Below, one piece after another: positions 7,968-17,602 of a stretch of 53,876 nucleotides of DNA. The DNA is taken from contig CALGOB010000039.1 in assembly GCA_937958005.1 (NCBI GenBank), positions 1 to 53,876 on the forward strand, read 5' to 3'. Source of the stretch: an uncultured Cyclobacteriaceae bacterium. Its GTDB lineage: Bacteria; Bacteroidota; Bacteroidia; Cytophagales; Cyclobacteriaceae. Every line of letters starts with the position of its first letter. Position 1 is the stretch's first letter. The position numbers and the translations under genes were made by a program. The notes below the pieces were generated by a model. That model searched no databases. It was not told the origin of the DNA and saw nothing but the letters and a program-made list of their open reading frames with translations.

Positions 7968-10463
7968 ATGAAAAAGAACATAAGTATCAACATAAGCGGT
8001 ATTATCTTCCATGTGGAGGAAGATGGTTATGAGAAGCTTAAAAATTATTTAGATTCCGTCAATAATTATTTCTCCACCTATGAAGATAGTAAAGAAATCA
8101 TAGAAGATATAGAAGGGAGAATAGCAGAAATCTTCCTAATGAAACTCAATGATAACAAGCAGGTTATCAATATTGAAGACATAGAAAGCCTAATTAGTAC
8201 CATGGGTACTACAGCTGATTTTGAAGCAACTATAGATCCAGATGAAGATCTTCCAAAAGACAACATTGGAAATGAGGATAAAAATGAAAAGTCTCACTAT
8301 TCTGAATCTAAAGAAGAACGAAAACTATTTAAAGATCTTAAGAAAAAATTAATTGGAGGAGTTGCCGCCGGTATCGCTAGGTATTTTAGTGTAGACCCTC
8401 TATGGATCAGGATCCTATTTTTAAGTTTATTAATTTTTCCACTTATTTCGTGGCCTGCTGGCTCTGTTAGTTTTATCTCCTTTTTTGTATATGTCATCCT
8501 CTGGATAGTCCTACCGGGCAAAGAGTTTGAAGAAGATCAAAAAGTGAAAAAATTATACAGAGACCCTGATGAAAAAATCTTGGGTGGTATTTCTAGCGGT
8601 CTGGCTAATTATTTTGGCATAGATAGAGTAGCTGTCAGGGTACTGTTTGTCATAGGTATACCTCTTGGGTTAATTGGTCCTGTTTTATACATCATCCTTT
8701 GGATCATCACACCTGAAGCTTTTTCAATTACTGAAAAACTTGAAATGCAGGGTGAGCCAGTAACCTTATCATCTATTGAAAGTAATATTAAGAAAGAACT
8801 GAACGAAGACGAAGAGGGTGAAGAAAAATTATACATCACTATTTTATTACTTCCTTTCAGGTTTATTGCGATTATCATAAAAGCAATATCTCAAGTACTT
8901 ACTCCCTTTATGAAGTTTATCTTAGAGGCTGTCAGGGTAATATTTGGAGTTGGGATTAGCATCACTGGAATATCCATAATCTTCTCAATCATATTTTTCG
9001 TTTTAGCCTATTATGGAGGCCTTGGGGATATTAACCTCAATGTATTCGACGATGTAAAGGCTCCTGCATCTTATTTAAAAGGTGTGATCAATAACTCTAC
9101 ATTAATCTTTGGGGCTATTGCTGGAATCATTCCTGCCTTTCTTTTAATTATGCTGGGAGTTGCGTTGATCGTAAAAAGGTACATTATCAATTCCTATATT
9201 GGCTGGTCTCTTGGCGGCCTATGGTTAATAGGCGCGATAGGTTTTGCCATTTCTTTACCTAACAATTACCTTAAATTCAGTGAAAGAGATGTGGTTAAAG
9301 AAACCAGAAGATACGACTTAATTGGCAAAGCACCCTTATTAGAATTAAATGATCTCTATGATGACTTTGAAAATGTAAGGCTGAGTTTAAGGGGTCATGA
9401 AGAAGAAGACTTTAAATTATCAATTAATTATGAAGCAAAGGGACACAGCAGAAAAAATGCTAGGGAACGGGCTGAACAGATAACTTATCAAGTGGAGCAA
9501 AAAGATTCTATATTCTATTTTGATTCTAATATCAGTGTTCCTAATAGAGACATTTACGAATTCAGCTTTCAAAATGTGACAGCAATCTTTTACATCCCAT
9601 TTAATCAGCCCTTTAAAATATCAAGAGAGCTTTCTGAAATTCTCTACAATACGCTGCATTTGAGTGGATATAGAGTTTATCAGTTAGAAAATAACGAATG
9701 GATATTTAACAGTGAAGGTAAACTTGCTTGCTTAACCTGCGACAGTAACCCTAGTAGTTCTAAATCATTTAGGCCATATAAAAGAGAAAACTCTTCTGGC
9801 AACGATGACTTTTCCATTGATGATTATCGAGGTGCAAAAAAAGAGTTTGAAGTAGGCGAATTTGATGAAATAGAAGCCAATGGCATATTTGACATAGAAG
9901 TGATTCAAGGCGATACATACAGTTTGATCGCAAAAGGCTCTGATAGAATCATGAGAAGAGTAGAGATCAGTACTTCAGGGGATATACTAACCCTTGATTA
10001 CGATGGAAAACTCAATTGGTTCAAAAACAGAAATGATGATAAAATAGGAGTCATCATCACTGTCCCTGAATTAACTGCCATTGATCTTACTGGTGCAGCA
10101 GAACTTTACTTAAGACCATTTGATGCCAATAATCTTACAATTGATTTAAATGGTGCCTCCTTTTTAGACGGAGAAATAAAAGCCAGTGAGCTTCATATTA
10201 GTTTATCCGGTGCCTCAAAAGCAGTAATCAGTGGTACTACTGAAGAATTGGAATTGGAACTAGGTGGAGCCTCCTCAATAAAAGCAAATAAATTAAGTGC
10301 CTTTAACTTAAAAGTAGATGCTGGTGGAGCATCAAAAGCGTCAGTATTTGGTGAAAATGAACTTGATTTAGAGGCAAGTGGTGCAAGTAAGATTTATTAC
10401 TCTGGTCCTGGAGAAATAAGAAGAAGAAGTAGAAGTGGTGCTGGCAGAATTCTAAAAGATTAA
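7968..10463 (+). CDS. Double PspC-domain membrane protein with C-terminal GIN (DUF2807) domain
   Basis: 831 residues. The first ~90 residues form a soluble helical head that follows MKKNISINISGIIFHVEE. Two PspC domains follow, at about 120-182 (LIGGVAAGIARYFSVDPLWIRI) and 193-252 (LGGISSGLANYFGIDRVAVRV), each with hydrophobic hairpins. Further membrane helices lie near 300-430. The periplasmic C-terminus, about 625-820, is a GIN beta-helix domain with repeated GAS-type turns (LTGAAELYL, NGASFLDG, SGASKAVI, GGASSIKA). PspC proteins take part in envelope stress responses; the role of the GIN domain is unknown. It is co-transcribed with padR and followed by a strong terminator. Confidence 0.85.
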   Translation: MKKNISINISGIIFHVEEDGYEKLKNYLDSVNNYFSTYEDSKEIIEDIEGRIAEIFLMKLNDNKQVINIEDIESLISTMGTTADFEATIDPDEDLPKDNIGNEDKNEKSHYSESKEERKLFKDLKKKLIGGVAAGIARYFSVDPLWIRILFLSLLIFPLISWPAGSVSFISFFVYVILWIVLPGKEFEEDQKVKKLYRDPDEKILGGISSGLANYFGIDRVAVRVLFVIGIPLGLIGPVLYIILWIITPEAFSITEKLEMQGEPVTLSSIESNIKKELNEDEEGEEKLYITILLLPFRFIAIIIKAISQVLTPFMKFILEAVRVIFGVGISITGISIIFSIIFFVLAYYGGLGDINLNVFDDVKAPASYLKGVINNSTLIFGAIAGIIPAFLLIMLGVALIVKRYIINSYIGWSLGGLWLIGAIGFAISLPNNYLKFSERDVVKETRRYDLIGKAPLLELNDLYDDFENVRLSLRGHEEEDFKLSINYEAKGHSRKNARERAEQITYQVEQKDSIFYFDSNISVPNRDIYEFSFQNVTAIFYIPFNQPFKISRELSEILYNTLHLSGYRVYQLENNEWIFNSEGKLACLTCDSNPSSSKSFRPYKRENSSGNDDFSIDDYRGAKKEFEVGEFDEIEANGIFDIEVIQGDTYSLIAKGSDRIMRRVEISTSGDILTLDYDGKLNWFKNRNDDKIGVIITVPELTAIDLTGAAELYLRPFDANNLTIDLNGASFLDGEIKASELHISLSGASKAVISGTTEELELELGGASSIKANKLSAFNLKVDAGGASKASVFGENELDLEASGASKIYYSGPGEIRRRSRSGAGRILKD

Positions 10464-10501
10464 AACAAAGTCAAAAACTCAAATTAAGATTCTCCACTTT
10501 T

Positions 10502-10541
10502 TATACCCTAGCCAATGATTTGGTTGGGGTATATTTTTTTT
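10502..10541 (+). terminator. Rho-independent terminator of padR-pspC
   Basis: TATACCC (10502-10508) pairs with GGGTATA (10527-10533), and CCAA pairs with TTGG inside. A run of eight T follows. It begins 38 bases after the PspC stop. Confidence 0.85.
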
Positions 10542-10696
10542 AGAAGTAATCCATACCAATTAATGCATATTATCTCTGGCGCGAATTTAATCTTTAGCTT
10601 CCTTGGTGGGCATTTAAGCTTTGGCTGTAGTGCGAGTTAACTTATGGTTGGATTTGAAAGCCGATTACAAAAGGGTATTACAAATACCAAATTAAA

Positions 10697-10872
10697 CCCG
10701 AATGATGCATTAGACTTTTAAGAGAAAATCATAAATGGCTGTTAGATAGCTGCTTAAATTCTGATTTGCAACGCAGACATAGTCTCCATTATGGTGAGTA
10801 GGAAATTAGGATTTAAGTGACTAGATGACTGTTAGTTATGGTTTGCATCAAATTTCTATTGCATCATTCGGG
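10697..10872 (+). repeat. MITE-like element A, copy 2 (176 bp)
   Basis: It starts CCCGAATGATGCAT and ends ATTGCATCATTCGGG. The 5-bp direct repeats TTAAA occur at 10692-10696 and 10873-10877. Length is the same as the other complete copies. It lies between the pspC terminator and the convergent T9SS cargo gene and carries no gene. Confidence 0.9.
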
Positions 10873-11027
10873 TTAAATACTGACGCTTTGCAAAATCGCC
10901 CGAGTTGAGATCTACCACAATCATAAATCACTACTTAGGGTCTACTATATAACTTGACTGAAGTTAACTATTTTGATATTCAATTCATAGATCAGGATGT
11001 CTGTCTATAAAGTCAGCTCCTCGCCCG

Positions 11028-11049
11028 ACGATTGTGTCTCCACAATCGT
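11028..11049. other. Perfect 9-bp inverted repeat with TCTC loop
   Basis: ACGATTGTG and CACAATCGT flank TCTC, making a tight hairpin 80 bases downstream of the stop of the minus-strand cargo gene. There is no T-run on either strand, so it is not a typical terminator. The rest of 10878-11129 shows no gene. Confidence 0.5.
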
Positions 11050-11129
11050 TTATCCATCACTCAGGAGGAGTTTTAGGGACACAAACTCAGGCGAAAAGTT
11101 ATATTATGATCAGGCTCTTATGAGTGCAT

Positions 11130-14100
11130 TTATCTTTTTAAAATTTTCACCAGTCTATTTTTTCGAACATTAGTTAATTTAATAAAATAAACACCACTTG
11201 GATAGGCATGTAAGGAAATAACACCTTCAAAAGTGTCATCGTATCTATTCAGTTTTTTCTCTTGGATCACCTTTCCATGTGCGTTTAATACTTTTATCTC
11301 TAAGAATTGATTTATGTAATGATGTCCTTTCAATTTAAGCTTAAACACGTCATTTGTAGGATTGGGGTAAACAGATGCCAAACTATTAGGCAATTCATTA
11401 ACATTTACTATTAAATCAACTAAAACAGTTTCCCTTACTATGCATCCTCCACCATCTGAAGTCACCAATACTTGATATTCTCCTGGTTCCAATCCTTCAA
11501 ATACACCAGATGTTTGATAGGAAATCCCGTTGTCTATGCTGTATTGTATATCGTTACCACCCTGCGCGGAAATAATAATGGAGCCTAACTCACTCCCAAC
11601 TACCCCAATAGTTTCTATAGATGTAGTTAGATCACACCTCAAACAAAAAACTGTGCTTTCAACTCCTTCGAATTCACCGCTTTTCTCAAAAAACGGCATT
11701 CCTTCTGCATTAAGAAGAGCATAACTCCCATTGCCAAAAGCACAACAAATTCCGTTTAAGTCAACCATGTTAAAAGTATAGCATTCCATTGGATCTAAAC
11801 AGATTGATTCTGTAATTGTGGTTTCACTATCAAGGAATGGTCCTCCTGAAAATAGAATATCCTCTTGACCTTCTAATGTGATATTCCAAGTTATATCCTG
11901 AGGCATTCTATCAGTGGTAATTTCTATTGATACCTCCTCCAAGGTTTCATCTACCTCAACTATCGCAGTTGCTACATTATTTTCCAAAAACTCATCTATT
12001 TCTCCATTTGGGTTAACTAAAATGATAGAAACTTCATTCATTCCACCATTTAATTCTGAAAAAACAACAGGTACAAGAGTTGATTCATTGTGATCCAGTA
12101 TGCCAGTCCAATTAATAGTCTGTTGTAAAACTTCCCTTACATAAATTTCAATTCCAACATTTGTCAATTTTTCGCTCCCAATATTGGTCAATGTAACATT
12201 TCCTAAAACTTGATCGGTGCAAATTTTATCTACAGTAAGCAATGACAATTGGGCTGCAGCGTCAATGGAAGGTATAGAGGCTGTACCAAAACAAAATGAA
12301 GTACTTTCTTGATCATTAAATTCACCACCTTCGATTATAATTTCGTTATTTGGTCCTCTCAAAGAGTATGACCCTTCACCAAACCCACAACAGATGCCGT
12401 CATCATTGGTGTCTAAAATAGTAAATGTATAGCACTGGTCAGTCTCAAAACAAAAAGATTCTATGAGGCTAACTTGTTCATCTCCACTATCCAAAAAACC
12501 TTTCGATGAATACAAAATATCCCCATTACTATCTGCAAATTGCCATGAAGTTTCTTCAGGAAAGTCATCAGTATTGAGAACTAAAGTGACATTTTCTAAT
12601 GTCAAGTCTACAGATATATTTGATAACACCTCATTATCGCCCATTATTTGATCTGGTACACCATTTGGTAAAACAGCTTGGATACCCACCGTGTTTATGC
12701 CATTTGAAACTCCTGTAAAAGTAATGCTCACTTCTTCAGAATCACCGCTATCCAAATTTCCAACCCATGGCAAAATGGCTGTTTCCTTACTATTGACATT
12801 TAAAACCAGGTCAGCAGAAAACAACCTGTTTAAGCCATTGTTTGTTAACATAAAAGTTCCAGTAACATCAGGAGTACAGAGGCTAACCGCAAAAGACAGG
12901 TCACTAACAGAAACATCTTCAGTGGGAACATTTTCAACTGTTGTGGATAAAATCCCATTACTAATGGCTTCATCCAAGTCATAATTAATTTCAACAGTTA
13001 CTTCATAGGTTCTAAATTCTGATAAATCTAACGCATTCATAAAGGTATGACTAAGAACCTGATCTGATAAAAGTGGTGATACATTCTCAAATGTCTCTAC
13101 AATTGAGCCATCCAAAAAAAGAGAAATTGAAAAATTATCTGCATCTAATAATCCGAAGTTTGTAACTTCTACTGTAATGGATTCTGAAGATCCTAAATTC
13201 CCAACTAAGTTCAAATTTGAAATATCAGTTAGTGCCAAATCATTATTTCTACGCTGGAGTCTAAAAGCTACAATTCTTGTAAAGGAATTACTATTTACTA
13301 CGTCACCGGCATACTCTGAAGTGTACCAAAATGTTAACTCATCTACAGGGTCTACGGTCATATGAGCATAATCACCAAAGCGTGAAGTATTGATTGGGTT
13401 GGTCCCGTTTACTACAGTAAACTCATCTACGGTCATTTCGCCTAGTTCATCAGTTGCAAACCTACCAGTATATCGGATGCCTACGTATTCATCTTCGCCA
13501 CTTACATTATAAGCGAGGCCAATGTTCCCTTCTCCATCTATTGCAATAGAGCCCATGTAACGATCTAGCCCATCATCTGGCGCAAAAGTTCCTTCCTGAT
13601 AAATAGACCAATCATTTCCTGGTGTTTTCCTTAATTCCATCCATCTTATTCCTGATAGATTTTCCCCATTTGTTACGTCAGTAATAAAATTTAATACGAT
13701 TGACTCATGGGTTCCAAAATTTCGGTATTGAGGTACATTCATAATCACTTCAGGAATAGCGTCTAATCCTCCCCCTCCTCGTTGCGGCACACAGGCAAAT
13801 TCTCCACCTGATGTATCAGAACAAGGAAACCCATCATAAGGAGTAGTTACCAATGATAAATTAGTGACTACTGTATTATTAGGATCTACAAAGTCTATAT
13901 CGAACTGAAATATTTCTAGTACATCTTCTTCAACTTCACCCCATGAAGAATCATTTAATCGTAAGGTTATGGGCTTATCATCTGAAGGCATGGGGCCATC
14001 TAACCAATTTACAGGGGTAGAAACAAAAAAACCAGCTTCCGTTTGATTGTTGCCCAGTATTTCAACTCTCTGGATGTTTACTTCTTCTGCTCCTGACATC

Positions 14101-14858
14101 AAAGCTTGTCTATCAATGAAGTACTGATGTAACTGACCTGGGCCACTTTCATTTGTAGAAACAGTAATCACATCTTTCCAAATAGCATATTTAGGATAAT
14201 CAGGAAAGTTGGGGGTGGCAAATGAATATACAAAATAACTCCCCATAGGATCTTTTGTTTCTGATATGGCAACCAACAGTAAATTTTTACCCCTTGGTGC
14301 AAATTCTGTGATGATCCATTGGTTCTTTTCTGAATCAAACAGAATGATAGGATCACCAAATGACGACTCTCCTAATGGGTTCCATAAGGAATTCCCAGTA
14401 AAAGTATCTAACAATACACCCTCCTTATTATATACACCAATGTTAGTTGCATTAACCGCTTGTAAATAAAAGTTGGTGCCAATAGCACCAGTAGGGTCTT
14501 GTGGCGAGCCATTAATCAAGCCGTCCACATTTACTGTTGGGGGAACAGTAGCAACCTTATTCTTTTTTATACTTGATTGTCTTAGAGGATCAGCACCTTG
14601 ATGTTCAATGGATGGTCTGAGTACCTTATGTCTTGCTCTTCCAATAAAATTAGGATCTATGGCATCCTTTTTAAATCTTTTTTTTTCGACTTTGGATAAA
14701 GGTGGGATTTTTAACAGTTGTTTGATCGGCTTTGTTTTGCCCAAAAAAACTGCTTTTGTATTACTTAATTTTAAATCATCTAGCTCTTTGATTTCTTGCG
14801 CATTGACAGAAAAAATGATTCCTAGTAAAGATATACTTAATAGTAGGTTTAATCTCAT
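11130..14858 (-). CDS. Large secreted T9SS cargo protein with CARDB-like repeats and C-terminal sorting tail
   Basis: 1242 residues with a signal peptide (MRLNLLLSISLLGIIFSVNAQ). Residues about 100-540 form a globular region containing NGSPQDPTGAIG, resembling a propeller-like exoprotein domain. It is followed by CARDB-like beta-sandwiches. Two repeats of about 60 residues carry the motif CYTF..D..GICC.FG.GSY, near 820 and 1055. The last ~75 residues (SVYPNPTNDVFKLKLKG ... GVYFIKL) are a type A T9SS sorting domain, so the protein should be exported and anchored by PorU. No catalytic motif is recognised; adhesion or matrix binding is an inference. Codon use looks like its neighbours. It is transcribed alone. 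Confidence 0.75.
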   Translation of the reverse strand: MRLNLLLSISLLGIIFSVNAQEIKELDDLKLSNTKAVFLGKTKPIKQLLKIPPLSKVEKKRFKKDAIDPNFIGRARHKVLRPSIEHQGADPLRQSSIKKNKVATVPPTVNVDGLINGSPQDPTGAIGTNFYLQAVNATNIGVYNKEGVLLDTFTGNSLWNPLGESSFGDPIILFDSEKNQWIITEFAPRGKNLLLVAISETKDPMGSYFVYSFATPNFPDYPKYAIWKDVITVSTNESGPGQLHQYFIDRQALMSGAEEVNIQRVEILGNNQTEAGFFVSTPVNWLDGPMPSDDKPITLRLNDSSWGEVEEDVLEIFQFDIDFVDPNNTVVTNLSLVTTPYDGFPCSDTSGGEFACVPQRGGGGLDAIPEVIMNVPQYRNFGTHESIVLNFITDVTNGENLSGIRWMELRKTPGNDWSIYQEGTFAPDDGLDRYMGSIAIDGEGNIGLAYNVSGEDEYVGIRYTGRFATDELGEMTVDEFTVVNGTNPINTSRFGDYAHMTVDPVDELTFWYTSEYAGDVVNSNSFTRIVAFRLQRRNNDLALTDISNLNLVGNLGSSESITVEVTNFGLLDADNFSISLFLDGSIVETFENVSPLLSDQVLSHTFMNALDLSEFRTYEVTVEINYDLDEAISNGILSTTVENVPTEDVSVSDLSFAVSLCTPDVTGTFMLTNNGLNRLFSADLVLNVNSKETAILPWVGNLDSGDSEEVSITFTGVSNGINTVGIQAVLPNGVPDQIMGDNEVLSNISVDLTLENVTLVLNTDDFPEETSWQFADSNGDILYSSKGFLDSGDEQVSLIESFCFETDQCYTFTILDTNDDGICCGFGEGSYSLRGPNNEIIIEGGEFNDQESTSFCFGTASIPSIDAAAQLSLLTVDKICTDQVLGNVTLTNIGSEKLTNVGIEIYVREVLQQTINWTGILDHNESTLVPVVFSELNGGMNEVSIILVNPNGEIDEFLENNVATAIVEVDETLEEVSIEITTDRMPQDITWNITLEGQEDILFSGGPFLDSETTITESICLDPMECYTFNMVDLNGICCAFGNGSYALLNAEGMPFFEKSGEFEGVESTVFCLRCDLTTSIETIGVVGSELGSIIISAQGGNDIQYSIDNGISYQTSGVFEGLEPGEYQVLVTSDGGGCIVRETVLVDLIVNVNELPNSLASVYPNPTNDVFKLKLKGHHYINQFLEIKVLNAHGKVIQEKKLNRYDDTFEGVISLHAYPSGVYFIKLTNVRKNRLVKILKR

Positions 14859-15053
14859 GTCAAATCAAGTTCTGAAAGATTTTAAGGCTACAAAGTTAAA
14901 CTAATTTTTATTCTACCTTTTTCGAAATTTACTCAAAAAAACTGAAGTAAAATATTCCAATAGTAAACTGATCAATGACATAGCAATTTAACCCAACTTT
15001 ATTATTCACACTCATTAAACGCATTTTCAGGTTCCCGCAAGGGTTTTACTTTA

Positions 15054-15214
15054 GGGGACCTCTAAAAACTCCCTGTTGCTTTTTGACCCGATCTTTTTCC
15101 CTGATACTGCGTTATCAAAATACTCATTTAGATCCTCTAAACTCCGTTTTTGATGCCTTGCCTCAGAAAAAAAGCTCTTAGTCAAAATTTCAAATTGAGT
15201 TTTTAGAGGTCTCC
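15054..15214. repeat. MITE-like element D (161 bp) with 18-bp inverted ends
   Basis: GGGGACCTCTAAAAACTC (15054-15071) and its inverse (15197-15214) match at 17 of 18 positions. The element is flanked by TTTA at 15050-15053 and 15215-15218, consistent with a 4-bp target duplication. The interior has no open frame. It looks like a non-autonomous transposon end-pair; only one full copy is in the window. Confidence 0.65.
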
Positions 15215-15238
15215 TTTAATACAAAGAGAGCTAAAGAT

Positions 15239-15335
15239 TTTAATCCCTAAGGGATATTAATTCCCCGACTCTTGAGTCGATCATTAAATTATTGCCCATA
15301 GATACCCCGTACCCTTGGGTCGGGGTTGGTTCATT
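15239..15335 (-). repeat. Triple-hairpin repeat B, copy 1 (short form)
   Basis: Read on the plus strand it contains ATCCCTAAGGGAT, then CGACTCTTGAGTCG, then CCCCGTACCC-TT-GGGTCGGGG, three self-complementary segments in a row. It matches 31914-32009 in the opposite orientation. It lies between the divergent cargo and beta-barrel genes, 25 bases after element D. Confidence 0.85.
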
Positions 15336-15455
15336 ATCAACTATTTGAAGCAGAACATCTCTAATTATGAGAGAACAAAATAGGATACTGAATCTATTCG
15401 CTTCCAACTAAAATGTTTTTAATTGAGTCATAGATATAACTAACAACTTATTAAT

Positions 15456-16043
15456 ATGTACCAGTCATCTCTATTTACATTCTTAATCGTGTTGTCAGTA
15501 ACAATTTGTAATGCACAAAATCCAGCATGGAAAATCGGTCTAAATTATTCTATGGAATACCAGCCTAAGATAGAGTTTATTCCTTTAGTAGGTATTTCAC
15601 CTGAAATTCCAGGCATTAACATATCAAGTAAATCCAACCATTCTAAAGGTATTTCAGTGGAAAGGTCTTTATCAAATAAGTTTTCATTAGTGGGGGGTAT
15701 AAACTTTGCGAATAGGGATTTTTATAGCACATTAGTTTGTCATGTATGTGGAGTAGTCCCACAAACTTTAAAGCAACTTTTCATCCAATTGCCTATCAGT
15801 CTAAAATACTATTTTTTGGATGGGCGTTTAAAACCGTTTTCACAAATTGGATTTATTCAATCTTTTACTCTTTCCAATGAACGTATGGAAAGAAACGCTC
15901 AACAAAATGGCGAATTCATTTTAGGGGTAGATGTAAAAATTCTAAAAAGTTGGTATGTTAGTTTTTCTGGAGGTCTTCAAAGAAATATCACATCTGATTT
16001 AAATTATTCCACCTATAAGTTAGGGTTAGGTTACTCCTTCTAA
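15456..16043 (+). CDS. Outer-membrane beta-barrel (porin-like) protein
   Basis: 195 residues with a signal peptide ending about NAQ (residue 21). The mature part alternates polar and hydrophobic residues in strand-sized blocks (ISVERSLSNKFSLVGGINFANRD, QLPISLKYYFLDGRLKPFSQIGF) and ends in YKLGLGYSF, the aromatic C-terminus typical of outer-membrane barrels. About eight strands fit the length. Two cysteines (VCHVC) sit in a probable loop. Function is unknown; small barrels of this kind are common in Bacteroidota. Its stop overlaps the stop of the convergent acetyltransferase by four bases. Confidence 0.7.
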   Translation: MYQSSLFTFLIVLSVTICNAQNPAWKIGLNYSMEYQPKIEFIPLVGISPEIPGINISSKSNHSKGISVERSLSNKFSLVGGINFANRDFYSTLVCHVCGVVPQTLKQLFIQLPISLKYYFLDGRLKPFSQIGFIQSFTLSNERMERNAQQNGEFILGVDVKILKSWYVSFSGGLQRNITSDLNYSTYKLGLGYSF

Positions 16044-16501
16044 TTCCTGATCATACTTACATGAGGAATACCATCTTCTAAGTAACCTTCACCTACTTGT
16101 TTAAAGCCATGTTTGTTATAAAATTTTATCAAGTATTCCTGAGCAGAAATTTTAACCGTCTGTTTTCCAAAATATTCTTCAATGGCTTGTAAGGATTTAC
16201 TGATCAAAGTATGTCCATATCCAAACCTCCTCTCACTCTGTTCTAAGACGACTCTCCCAATACTTGCTTCTTCAAAGTAATCTCCAGCATTGAATATCCT
16301 AGTACAAGCAATCACTTTTCCATTCTTTTTTCCTATCACATGTAAGGCTTTTTGGTCTTTATTATCCATATCTGGATAGATGCAGTCTTGTTCTATCACA
16401 AATACATCAGCCCTTAGTTTCAACATCTCATACAATTCTCCTGTTTTCATTTCATCCAAATTCTTTACAGACCACTCCAGTGACACCAAACTTTCTTTCA
16501 T
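16040..16501 (-). CDS. ElaA-type GNAT N-acetyltransferase
   Basis: 153 residues. The N-terminus (LYEMLKLRADVFVIEQDCIYPDMDNKD) matches the ElaA subgroup of GNAT acetyltransferases. The acetyl-CoA-binding segment is IGRVVLEQSERRFGYGHTLISKSL, and YLIKFYNKHGFKQVGEGYLEDGIPHV closes the fold. The acceptor substrate is unknown. It begins 22 bases after exbD2 and may be the third gene of that operon, though the sequence TATATTTC four bases before its ATG could also be a weak -7 box. Confidence 0.85.
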   Translation of the reverse strand: MKESLVSLEWSVKNLDEMKTGELYEMLKLRADVFVIEQDCIYPDMDNKDQKALHVIGKKNGKVIACTRIFNAGDYFEEASIGRVVLEQSERRFGYGHTLISKSLQAIEEYFGKQTVKISAQEYLIKFYNKHGFKQVGEGYLEDGIPHVSMIRN

Positions 16502-16523
16502 GATCGAAATATAAAGACTAATT

Positions 16524-16976
16524 CTATTCCTTTAAAGTCCGATAAAGAATTTTCCTCACATTTATTTTTCTAAGTTCCTGCTGGATATCAGAAATTACAC
16601 CCATATTCACTTCTTCATCTGCCTTGAGTACAATAATCATTTGATTTCTATAGTACTCCGGCATTTCATCCCGCTGACCTTGCGCCCATTGAGATAATTG
16701 ATCCAACGTTAAAAACTTGTCTTTAAAAACAATTTTAAATTCCTCTCCTACCCCTTTATTTACAGGAACACCTACTTTCAGCTCTCTGATTAAGATCTTT
16801 TTATCTATTTTGGTAAGTTCCTTCGCTTGGGGAATCTTAGTTTTCACTACTGGTCTTTCATCTCTGATGGTAGCGCTCACCATAAAGAAAAACAACATCA
16901 TAAATACGATATCGGGCAGTGAAGCAGTAGAAATAGTTACTTTACTTCTAGAATTATCCTTTCTAAATTTACTCAT
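16524..16976 (-). CDS. exbD: ExbD/TolR-family biopolymer transport protein (second copy)
   Basis: 150 residues. One N-terminal membrane helix (ISTASLPDIVFMMLFFFMVSATI) contains the Asp (LPDIVF) that carries the proton path in ExbD/TolR. It is followed by a periplasmic domain that ends KINVRKILYRTLKE. ExbD works with ExbB in the inner membrane to energise TonB-dependent or Tol-type transport. It begins five bases after the other exbD. No exbB is adjacent, so it presumably uses a partner encoded elsewhere. Confidence 0.85.
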   Translation of the reverse strand: MSKFRKDNSRSKVTISTASLPDIVFMMLFFFMVSATIRDERPVVKTKIPQAKELTKIDKKILIRELKVGVPVNKGVGEEFKIVFKDKFLTLDQLSQWAQGQRDEMPEYYRNQMIIVLKADEEVNMGVISDIQQELRKINVRKILYRTLKE

Positions 16977-16981
16977 TATTT

Positions 16982-17539
16982 TTATAGATTATCTGGTTCT
17001 GCAATTGATATATTCATAGGAATCCCTTGTTTCCCTCTATCATAAATATCCTTTTGATTAGGGTCATCATGCTTCAAGGATCTATATTCTTCACTCGTCA
17101 TCCCTACTCTCCCTCCATAAATGTTGAAGTATGCTCCCTTAATTTCATCCAATATCTCAATGAACATTTTGTAATCTGTACCTCTATTTGTTTTTAGAGA
17201 GACAATTGCTTTTGCTGGACTCACAGATGAATTAGGGTCTTCGCCATTATTCATAATAAATCTTTCTATCTCAGATTGAAGGTTGCCAATTTCACTTCTC
17301 ACTTCTCCTTCAACTAATAAACTATTTTTTGAATTGATTTTGACATTAAATACATTTCGTTCATTGGCTGGTGCTTTTGTTTGGTTCTCTGGGTCTGGCG
17401 GGAGTTTCATACTTAATCCCTTCTCATTGGTAATGGTGGTAGCTACTAAAAAAAAAATTAGTAATAAAAAGGCTATATCTGCCATAGACCCTGCATTTAC
17501 CTCTTCTTGTTGTTTTCTTGGTCTTTTTCTGTTAAACAT
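16982..17539 (-). CDS. exbD: ExbD/TolR-family biopolymer transport protein (first copy)
   Basis: 185 residues. The N-terminal helix contains AGSMADIAFLLLIFFLVATTI, with the conserved Asp of the ExbD/TolR family. A basic leader (MFNRKRPRKQQEE) keeps the N-terminus in the cytoplasm. The periplasmic part is longer than in the second copy and ends with DIYDRGKQGIPMNISIAEPDNL. Paired, non-identical exbD genes are usual in Bacteroidota, normally behind an exbB/motA gene. Here the upstream neighbour is a divergent hypothetical gene instead. Confidence 0.85.
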   Translation of the reverse strand: MFNRKRPRKQQEEVNAGSMADIAFLLLIFFLVATTITNEKGLSMKLPPDPENQTKAPANERNVFNVKINSKNSLLVEGEVRSEIGNLQSEIERFIMNNGEDPNSSVSPAKAIVSLKTNRGTDYKMFIEILDEIKGAYFNIYGGRVGMTSEEYRSLKHDDPNQKDIYDRGKQGIPMNISIAEPDNL

Positions 17540-17602
17540 AGGTTTTATTTTTAATAATCCACAAAGAATAAAAAGTCACAAAAAGATCTTTCTTAATTTT
17601 AT

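Noticed and set aside
11028-11049. Hairpin as the terminator of the T9SS cargo gene
   Set aside because: The stem is strong but no T-run follows on the minus strand and it is 80 bases past the stop.
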